Origin: Verrucomicrobiales bacterium | GTDB taxonomy: Bacteria > Verrucomicrobiota > Verrucomicrobiia > Limisphaerales > SXQI01 | Reading direction: 5' to 3' | Length of the DNA stretch: 7,895 bases | Assembly: GCA_028293365.1 (NCBI GenBank) | Contig: JAQGOX010000328.1 | Coordinates: 1 to 7,895, forward strand | Shown here: piece by piece, positions 1 to 4,626 of the stretch | Layout: each line of letters starts with the position of its first letter | Numbering within the stretch: position 1 is the first letter of the stretch | Position numbers and translations under genes: made by a program | Notes under the pieces: model-generated | The model's database searches: none | What the model saw: the letters and a program-made list of their open reading frames with translations, nothing else | Told to the model about the DNA's origin: nothing

Positions 1-286
1 GGGAATGTCGCATCCATTCCATGCGCACCCCACTCGGGAAGAGATTATCTATGTGATCTCCGGACAGGCGGAGCAATGGGTCGGCCAGGATTATCGCATT
101 CTGAAGGCTGGAGAAATGGCATTCATCCCCAAGGGTGAAGTGCACGGCACCTACAATCCGTTCTCTGAAATGCTGGTGTTCCTTGCAATTCTAGCACCGG
201 CTAACGCGGCAGAACCGGACATGGTTGATCGGTCAGGAGAAGAACCATGGGCGTCGATTCGCCAAAATAGAGCGTCTAAAGTTTGA
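1..286 (+). CDS. Cupin domain protein, 3' part (5' end outside the window)
   Basis: This is the C-terminal part of a small cupin, read in the frame that starts at base 2. Both cupin motifs are intact. Motif 1 (G-x5-H-x-H-x3-4-E-x6-G) begins at the Gly codon at bases 2-4 and runs through HAH and the Glu to ISG. Motif 2 (G-x5-P-x-G-x2-H-x3-N) is GEMAFIPKGEVHGTYN. The two His of HAH, the Glu and the motif 2 His form the usual metal site, so metal binding is likely. The ATG at base 5 lies inside motif 1, so it is very unlikely to be the real start, and some tens of codons are missing upstream. After motif 2 there are only about 40 residues, so this looks like a single-domain cupin. Substrate and role cannot be told: such proteins include isomerases, dioxygenases and sugar- or effector-binding proteins. 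It converges on the VTC gene, with 32 bp between the stop codons and no clear terminator there. Confidence 0.85.
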   Translation, partial: GMSHPFHAHPTREEIIYVISGQAEQWVGQDYRILKAGEMAFIPKGEVHGTYNPFSEMLVFLAILAPANAAEPDMVDRSGEEPWASIRQNRASKV

Positions 287-318
287 TCCCGGTCATTCGC
301 AAACGTTCAGCGGCGGAT

Positions 319-1095
319 TTAAAGCACCATGTTCCGAATGACGTCGTTAGCGTGCAGATGGCGGCCCGCGTACATCATGGTGCCTTCCACAAACTTGGCA
401 GCGCCGCACTGGAAACAATGAAATACTTGAACCAGATCACGGTACCAGTTGGGAAACCGCCCGGTAAACTTTAGCTCGAGAATCACGAGATCTTCGGTGC
501 AAACAAATGGTTTCTCCATTTTAGTTGTCAACACTCCCTCGAATCGTGGTTGAACGCGCACAGCGCGATCCATCGTGATGCGGAATTCGTTATTGAAGCT
601 GCTGACATACGCTTCGCGAAGGTAGGCGACATGCATCTTCGGCTGCGCATTGAGATTTAGCATCAACCGCATGAATTCATCGAGTGCATGCAACTCCTCT
701 GCAGAACGGGTTACGATAAGCTCGTGGGGGGGAAAGTGGCCTGCCAGAATGTGCTTCAGTGCGTCACGCTTGACCCCGCAACGTTCCTTCAGAATGACAT
801 CTTTCATCCGCCGTTTGATCTCAAAGAACACGGGAACGCCGGGATGATCGGTGTAATAACGAATCCGTAATTTGTATCGGTTCTTGTCGCCGTTGACCGT
901 GCGCCAGTAAATTTTCCAATCATCTGAATCGAGATAAAGGCTGTGGACTGGATAAGAAATATTTGGCTGGCCTACGCCATATTCGTCCAGATCAAGATGC
1001 TGTTGGACAAAGTCTCGGACCCGCAACGCCACGTCATTCGGAATGATATATTTCAGCTCAAACCGCGACGCCATCAATGTATGATCCTGGCTCAT
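319..1095 (-). CDS. VTC domain protein, putative polyphosphate polymerase
   Basis: A 258-residue protein that is essentially one VTC domain, the tunnel-shaped triphosphate-tunnel-type fold that makes polyphosphate from ATP in yeast Vtc4. Visible family signatures are RFELKY (residues 11-16), SLYLDS (52-57), the basic strand KLRIRYY (75-81, K75/R77/R79), FFEIKRR (90-96) with KER (103-105), YLREAY (158-163), RITMDR (172-177), the acidic ILELKF (205-210, E207) and KFVEG (234-238). These match the Lys/Arg/Glu positions lining the polyphosphate tunnel, so catalysis is plausible. No signal peptide, SPX domain or membrane segment is seen, so it is probably cytoplasmic. The ATG at 1095 has only a weak upstream CCCCT context; an ATG seven codons further in (1074) would also keep the domain whole. 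It starts 46 bp after the cysS stop on the same strand with no terminator between, so co-transcription is possible. Activity on polyphosphate is inferred from the family. Confidence 0.85.
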   Translation of the reverse strand: MSQDHTLMASRFELKYIIPNDVALRVRDFVQQHLDLDEYGVGQPNISYPVHSLYLDSDDWKIYWRTVNGDKNRYKLRIRYYTDHPGVPVFFEIKRRMKDVILKERCGVKRDALKHILAGHFPPHELIVTRSAEELHALDEFMRLMLNLNAQPKMHVAYLREAYVSSFNNEFRITMDRAVRVQPRFEGVLTTKMEKPFVCTEDLVILELKFTGRFPNWYRDLVQVFHCFQCGAAKFVEGTMMYAGRHLHANDVIRNMVL

Positions 1096-1141
1096 AGGGG
1101 ACGCGCAAAATATGGGCGCCTTCGAAGCAATTGCAAAGGGC

Positions 1142-2563
1142 TTAAATACGTTTCAAGCGCGGCCCGTTCGGAGTATCTTCGACAAGCCAGCCTTTTGCCT
1201 TCAGGTCGGCGCGAATCTCGTCGGCGCGCTTGAAGTTTTTTTCTTTCTTGGCAGCCTGGCGAGCCTCAAGTAGCGCCGTTATTTCTGCCGGTATTTCCTC
1301 CGCAGCACCTGAAACAGACGCCAGCGCGAAAACGGAATCCATTCGTTTCCAGGTTGCCAAAGCGGATGCGGCAAGAGCCGGGGTCATCGTTCCCGCGGCA
1401 ACCATTCGATTCTTTTCCCGGACCCATTCGAAAATCCCGCCCCAGGCGGCAGAAACATTGAGATCCTGGTCCATCGAATGAGTGAAACGGTCGATGGTCT
1501 CAGTCTCCACCGCCCCGGTTTGCGGGCCAGCAATCTCCCCGAGTTTGCCAATCAATTCATCGATACGGGCAAGAGCTGTTCGCGCCCCGTTTAAGCCCTC
1601 GATTGTAAAATTGAATGACTCCCGGTAATGAGCGGAGAGCAAAAGAAAACGAATTTCCCGACCTGAAGATCCTTTGCTGATCAGATCGCGCAGCGTGAAA
1701 AAGTTGCCGAGCGATTTTGCCATCTTTTTGCCCTCGACGAGCAAATGTGCGCCATGCATCCAATATTTTACGAATCGATGCCCGTGCGTCTGGAGCCCGG
1801 CGCCTTCGCTCTGGGCAATTTCATCTTCGTGGTGGGGAAAGACCAGATCCTCGCCGCCAAGATGCAAATCGAAGCTCGGTCCGAGCAATTCCATGCTCAT
1901 GGCACTGCATTCGATATGCCAACCGGGACGTCCCTCACCCCATGGACTTGGCCAAAATACGGCTCCGTCCCCGGGCATCCGGGCTTTCCACAATGCGAAA
2001 TCGGCGATCGATTCCTTGGCGTACTCATCGGTACTAACGCGTTCGCCGGCGCGCATTTCTTCGAAGTTTAAGTTTAAAAGCTGGCCGTATTTCGCGCCGG
2101 AAGCCCGATATTTCTCGATGCTGAAATAAACCGATCCATCCGGACTGCGATAAGCAATCCCCTTCTCCATCAGGGTTCCGATCAACTTGACGATCCCGGA
2201 GATATGATCCGTGGCGTGAGGGAGCAAATGCGGTCGGGCGCACAAGAGCGAATCGAAATCGGTGAGAAAGGCGGCTTCGTACTCGCCGGTATACGATTTT
2301 AGATCCCGGCCGGTGGTTCGGACCGCGGCAATTATCTTATCTTCCACGTCAGTGATATTCATGGCGTGGATAACCTCGAATCCTTTGAATTCAAGATAAC
2401 GCCGCATCAGATCGGTAAAGACGAATGTGCGGAAGTTTCCGATGTGCGCGAAATTATGGACAGTCGGTCCGCAACAATACATGCGAACCGAGCGGCCAGT
2501 TGGATCCAGAGGAATGAATTCCTCAATCGAGCGGGAGAGAGTATTGAATATTTTCAATGACAT
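1142..2563 (-). CDS. cysS: Cysteinyl-tRNA synthetase
   Basis: This enzyme charges tRNA-Cys with cysteine using ATP in the cytoplasm; it is a class I synthetase and essential in most bacteria. From the chosen ATG it has 473 residues (E. coli 461). Landmarks: YCCGPTVH with zinc ligand C31, the HIGH-type motif HIGN (40-43), GWHIECSAMS with C219, FPHHEDEIAQSE giving H244 and E248 as the remaining zinc ligands, and KMAKS (280-284) as the KMSKS loop. A helical DALR-type region follows, ending in the typical KRADEIRADLKAKGW...NGPRLKRI tail. The frame is open 14 codons further upstream to a TTG at 2605. I prefer the ATG at 2563 because MSLKIFNTLSR is where homologues begin and the extension has no ribosome binding site. 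The Shine-Dalgarno signal at 2563 is also weak. It lies downstream of the ilvC terminator, so it should have its own promoter. Confidence 0.97.
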   Translation of the reverse strand: MSLKIFNTLSRSIEEFIPLDPTGRSVRMYCCGPTVHNFAHIGNFRTFVFTDLMRRYLEFKGFEVIHAMNITDVEDKIIAAVRTTGRDLKSYTGEYEAAFLTDFDSLLCARPHLLPHATDHISGIVKLIGTLMEKGIAYRSPDGSVYFSIEKYRASGAKYGQLLNLNFEEMRAGERVSTDEYAKESIADFALWKARMPGDGAVFWPSPWGEGRPGWHIECSAMSMELLGPSFDLHLGGEDLVFPHHEDEIAQSEGAGLQTHGHRFVKYWMHGAHLLVEGKKMAKSLGNFFTLRDLISKGSSGREIRFLLLSAHYRESFNFTIEGLNGARTALARIDELIGKLGEIAGPQTGAVETETIDRFTHSMDQDLNVSAAWGGIFEWVREKNRMVAAGTMTPALAASALATWKRMDSVFALASVSGAAEEIPAEITALLEARQAAKKEKNFKRADEIRADLKAKGWLVEDTPNGPRLKRI

Positions 2564-2577
2564 CCGTAAGGCGGAAA

Positions 2578-2605
2578 AGCGTAAAGCCGCTCTCGCGAAA
2601 GTCAA
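2578..2605 (-). promoter_or_regulatory. Candidate cysS promoter
   Basis: On the minus strand TTGACT (2605-2600) is followed after 16 bp by TACGCT (2583-2578). This is a fair sigma70-like pair and places transcription start only a few bases ahead of the cysS ATG at 2563. The -10 match is limited to TA...T, so this is a candidate only. Its position between the ilvC terminator and cysS is what one would expect. Confidence 0.35.
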
Positions 2606-2630
2606 ACTCGGGTCGCGAAATCAACCCTCG
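2593..2630. repeat. Short imperfect tandem repeat upstream of cysS
   Basis: TCGCGAAA occurs at 2593-2600 and again at 2613-2620, exactly 20 bp apart. Each copy is followed by a related TCAA...CTCG segment, so about 18 bp is repeated with one small shift. TCGCGA itself is a palindrome. The repeat covers the candidate cysS -35 box. Either it is a small local duplication or it forms paired protein-binding sites two helical turns apart. Confidence 0.5.
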
Positions 2631-2738
2631 AGTATCCCATCAGTCCGGCTCCCGCTACAGGGCGTAGGTTTGAATATTTAAAACAGACTGGAGATCTCTT
2701 CGGAAAACGTCTCCCTAAATTGAACTTTCGCGCTTTGG

Positions 2739-2777
2739 AAATAAAAAACGCGGCTGATCTCGACGACCAGCCGCGTT
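2739..2777 (-). terminator. Rho-independent terminator of ilvNC
   Basis: A perfect 10-bp stem is formed by AACGCGGCTG (2747-2756) and CAGCCGCGTT (2768-2777) around an 11-nt loop. Read on the minus strand, the GC-rich stem runs into TTTTTTATTT (2748-2739). It starts 15 bp after the ilvC stop codon, so it closes the ilvN-ilvC unit and separates it from cysS. Confidence 0.9.
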
Positions 2778-2792
2778 GACGAATAATCGAAA

Positions 2793-3818
2793 TTAGTATG
2801 AAGCTTGAACGCCTTTGACAGAGCGCTTCTTCATCCACGGCATCATGGAGCGGAGGCGTTCGCCGACTTTTTCGATCGAATGCTTTTCGCCTGCTTTTAA
2901 TAGTGCGTTATATTTTTTGTAGCCACCCTGGTATTCAGCAATCCAACCTTTGGCGAATTTGCCGGTCTGGATATCTTTGAGCGCCTGTTTCATGCGCTTC
3001 TTTACTCCGGCATCAATGATCTTCGGCCCGACACTGACATCACCCCACTTGGCGGTTTCAGAGATCGAGAAGCGCATACCGCTCACGCCTGCTTCGTTCA
3101 TCAGGTCGACGATCAGTTTCAGCTCGTGCAGACACTCGAAATAGGCCATTTCCGGCTGATAACCAGCTTCAACAAGGGTTTCATATCCAGCGAGAACAAG
3201 CGCGGAAAGGCCGCCACAAAGAACAGTTTGTTCACCAAATAAATCAGTTTCTGTCTCCTCCTTGAACGTGGTCTCGAGAACCCCTGCGCGTGTGCCACCG
3301 ATGCCCTTGGCCCATGCCAGAGCAACTTTCTTCGCCTGCTTGCTGGGGTTTTGATAAATCGCGATCAGCGCCGGAACCCCTTTTCCTTCAGTATATTGGC
3401 GGCGCACGATATGGCCCGGACCCTTGGGGGCGACCAGAATAACGTCCACTTCTTTCGGCGGAACAACAGTTTTGAAATGAATCGCGAAACCGTGAGAGAA
3501 GAGCAACGTCTTGCCCTTGGTCAGATTGGGTGCGATATCCTTCAGGTAAGCGGCGGCTTGTTTAGTATCAGGCAGCGCGATGAAGATAACGTCTGCGCGT
3601 TTGACCGCTTCCGCTGTCGGATACACTTCGAATCCTTTTTCTTTCGCGACAGCGGCCGACTTGCTCCCCTCATAGAGACCAATAATAACGTTCAAACCGC
3701 TCTCTTTGAGGTTGAGCGCATGAGCGTGGCCCTGGGAGCCGAATCCAAGCACTGCAAGGGTTTTACCCTTGAGTACGTTCAAGTCAGCGTCTTTATCCGA
3801 ATAAACTTTTGCAGGCAT
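2793..3818 (-). CDS. ilvC: Ketol-acid reductoisomerase, class I
   Basis: This is the second common step of valine and isoleucine synthesis (also feeding leucine): Mg-dependent alkyl migration and NAD(P)H reduction of 2-acetolactate or 2-aceto-2-hydroxybutyrate. The 341 residues are the usual length for the short class I form. The N-terminal Rossmann domain carries GFGSQGHAHALNLKESG (25-41) and SHGF (108-111, catalytic His109 region). The C-terminal knotted helical domain carries the metal and substrate residues D192 and E196 (TDLFGEQ), E228 and E232 (FECLHELKLIVDL) and S253 (SISE). The loop after the second strand reads GLYEGSKS (47-54). The Arg commonly found after GL in NADPH-type enzymes is Tyr49, and Glu50 follows, which points towards NADH use. 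The start is the ATG at 3818; a clear ribosome binding site is not seen. It follows ilvN by 29 bp and is followed by a strong terminator. Confidence 0.97.
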   Translation of the reverse strand: MPAKVYSDKDADLNVLKGKTLAVLGFGSQGHAHALNLKESGLNVIIGLYEGSKSAAVAKEKGFEVYPTAEAVKRADVIFIALPDTKQAAAYLKDIAPNLTKGKTLLFSHGFAIHFKTVVPPKEVDVILVAPKGPGHIVRRQYTEGKGVPALIAIYQNPSKQAKKVALAWAKGIGGTRAGVLETTFKEETETDLFGEQTVLCGGLSALVLAGYETLVEAGYQPEMAYFECLHELKLIVDLMNEAGVSGMRFSISETAKWGDVSVGPKIIDAGVKKRMKQALKDIQTGKFAKGWIAEYQGGYKKYNALLKAGEKHSIEKVGERLRSMMPWMKKRSVKGVQASY

Positions 3819-3847
3819 GTGTAGTATTTGTTTTGTTAAATTTCTTT

Positions 3848-4321
3848 TTACTTGCGGGGCAACGCGATTTTACCGCTTCTGGTCAATTCGGTAACGCCGA
3901 AGCTTTTCATCAGTTCGAGGAATTTCTCGACTTTGCTTTCATTCCCGGTGATTTCGATCGTCAGGGTCTTGGGTTGCACATCCACGATCTTGGCACGGAA
4001 AATATCAGTGATTTGCATCACTTCGGCACGTGACTTGGAATCAACCGCCACTTTTACGAGCACCAATTCGCGATCGACATATTCGCCTTCACGAAAGTCG
4101 CGAACCTCCAGGACATCCACCAACTTGTTGAGCTGTTTAACGATTTGCTCAACCGTCGCGTCATCACCACGTGTGACAATTGTCATTCGCGAGGTGCCCG
4201 CATCCTGCGTTGGGCCAACATTGAGCGTGTCGATGTTGTAGCCGCGCCCGCTAAAAAGGCCAGCCACGCGCGTGAGCACGCCGAACTTATTTTCCACCAG
4301 CACCGAGATAGTATGTCGCAT
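3848..4321 (-). CDS. ilvN: Acetolactate synthase small (regulatory) subunit
   Basis: This is the regulatory subunit of acetohydroxyacid synthase. It activates the catalytic IlvB-type subunit and confers valine feedback inhibition at the first common step of branched-chain amino acid synthesis. The 157 residues match the short bacterial form (E. coli IlvH 163). The N-terminal ACT domain (about 1-76) reads HTISVLVENKFGVLTRVAGLF and then SGRGYNIDTLNVGPT. Asn11, Gly14 and Asn29, equivalent to E. coli IlvH positions involved in valine response, are all present, so valine sensitivity is predicted. The C-terminal half (about 77-157) is the usual second domain. No catalytic subunit gene is beside it: upstream lie only the leader region and the terminator of an unrelated gene. 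The symbol ilvN is used in the general sense; ilvH would be equally valid. The ATG at 4321 has no strong Shine-Dalgarno sequence. Confidence 0.96.
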   Translation of the reverse strand: MRHTISVLVENKFGVLTRVAGLFSGRGYNIDTLNVGPTQDAGTSRMTIVTRGDDATVEQIVKQLNKLVDVLEVRDFREGEYVDRELVLVKVAVDSKSRAEVMQITDIFRAKIVDVQPKTLTIEITGNESKVEKFLELMKSFGVTELTRSGKIALPRK

Positions 4322-4359
4322 AATCTGAATTGTGTTTCCGGTTGCTTGTCACCGCTCGC

Positions 4360-4384
4360 GCGAGCCTCCGAAACCATGGCTCGC
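4360..4384 (-). other. Hairpin between the attenuator and the ilvN start
   Basis: GCGAGCC (4360-4366) and GGCTCGC (4378-4384) form a perfect 7-bp stem with an 11-nt loop. In the minus-strand transcript it directly follows the attenuator U-tract and ends 38 nt ahead of the ilvN ATG. The adjacent CTCGCGCGAG (4355-4364) is a palindrome and could pair alternatively. No U-tract follows, so it is not a terminator. A role in mRNA stability or in alternative folding is only a guess. Confidence 0.45.
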
Positions 4385-4385
4385 T

Positions 4386-4422
4386 AAAATCAAAAACCCG
4401 CATCCTCTTCGGAACTGCGGGG
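4386..4422 (-). terminator. Attenuator terminator in the ilvNC leader
   Basis: In the minus-strand transcript CCCGCA (4421-4416) pairs with TGCGGG (4402-4397). The stem can be extended by TCC/GGA (4413-4411 with 4405-4403) across a 2-nt bulge. It is followed directly by TTTTTGATTTT (4396-4386). It lies after the leader peptide ORF and 65 nt ahead of ilvN, with no other gene between. It therefore fits a regulated terminator (attenuator), not the end of a gene. Confidence 0.75.
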
Positions 4423-4437
4423 CGACCTGCGAGCGTC

Positions 4438-4502
4438 CAATCGAAGCCTCAGGCCGCGTCAGTCTTTTACGACGACGCGTACTACCTGCAATGCTTCGAT
4501 TG
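4438..4502 (-). promoter_or_regulatory. Leader pairing segments 1 and 2 (attenuation switch)
   Basis: CAATCGAAGC (4438-4447) and GCTTCGATTG (4493-4502) are perfect 10-nt inverted repeats. In the minus-strand RNA, segment 1 falls within codons 4-7 of the leader peptide and segment 2 begins 11 nt after its stop codon. A ribosome paused on the Val codons 10-15 would cover much of segment 1 and free segment 2. Segment 2 also contains CTTCG, which is complementary to CGAAG in the attenuator loop (4411-4407). The competing 2:3 pairing is short and needs a folding calculation. Confidence 0.6.
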
Positions 4503-4512
4503 CGTAATTCAT
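4459..4512 (-). CDS. Valine-rich leader peptide of the ilvNC operon
   Basis: A 17-codon ORF, ATG at 4512 to TGA at 4461-4459, encodes MNYAIEALQVVRVVVKD. Five of 17 residues are Val, in the block VVRVVV (codons GTA GTA CGC GTC GTC GTA), with one Ile and one Leu before it. It lies 9 bp downstream of a good -10 box and upstream of an intrinsic terminator that precedes ilvN. This matches the leader peptides of ribosome-mediated ilv attenuators, where scarce charged tRNA stalls the ribosome and lets transcription go on into the structural genes. The peptide itself probably has no function beyond being translated. The only upstream purine-rich signal is AGG within the -10 box, which would not be transcribed, so translation may be leaderless. 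Codon choice, position and flanking pairing all agree, but translation is inferred. Confidence 0.75.
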   Translation of the reverse strand: MNYAIEALQVVRVVVKD

Positions 4513-4521
4513 TGGGCGGCG

Positions 4522-4550
4522 AACCTAACAACGACGCGCCCGAGGGTCAA
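4522..4550 (-). promoter_or_regulatory. Promoter of the ilvNC leader transcript
   Basis: On the minus strand TTGACC (4550-4545, five of six bases of the -35 consensus) is followed after exactly 17 bp by TAGGTT (4527-4522, TA...T). An AT-rich stretch, partly the U-tract of the upstream terminator, lies just ahead of the -35 box. The expected start site is at or within 1-3 nt of the leader peptide ATG at 4512. Confidence 0.65.
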
Positions 4551-4560
4551 CAAGGTTTTT

Positions 4561-4609
4561 TACAGAAAAGAAAAACCCCTCGCTCTGCGAGTTCGCAAAA
4601 CGAGGGGTT
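4561..4609 (-). terminator. Rho-independent terminator of the LamG repeat gene
   Basis: AACCCCTCG (4574-4582) and CGAGGGGTT (4601-4609) form a perfect 9-bp stem. The 18-nt loop holds a small inner TGCG/CGCA hairpin. Read on the minus strand the stem is followed by TTTTTCTTTTC (4575-4565). It begins 17 bp after the stop codon of the large gene and keeps its transcription out of the ilvNC leader. Confidence 0.88.
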
Positions 4610-4626
4610 CGCGGATTTATCGAGTC

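Noticed and set aside
287..318. Bidirectional terminator between the converging cupin and VTC genes
   Set aside because: The 32-bp gap contains no GC-rich stem with a T-tract on either strand.
1674..2129. A 151-codon plus-strand frame within cysS
   Set aside because: It lies fully opposite conserved cysS motifs (HHEDE, GWHIEC), and its product looks like random translation.
2564..2605. A 14-residue N-terminal extension of CysS from a TTG codon
   Set aside because: Homologues begin near the MSLKIFNTLSR segment, the extension has no ribosome binding site, and it would overlap the candidate promoter.
2564..2738. T-box riboswitch or Cys-rich leader peptide for cysS
   Set aside because: No T-box core (GG-x-ACCGCG type) and no second terminator is seen between the ilvC terminator and cysS; no short ORF rich in Cys was found.
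3351..4241. Long plus-strand frames antisense to ilvC and ilvN (157 and 129 codons)
   Set aside because: They are complements of clearly conserved genes, with low-complexity products and no recognisable domain.
4349..4531. A 60-codon minus-strand frame as an alternative ilv leader peptide
   Set aside because: It starts at TTG, upstream of the likely transcription start, has no cluster of Val, Leu or Ile codons, and runs through the attenuator hairpin.
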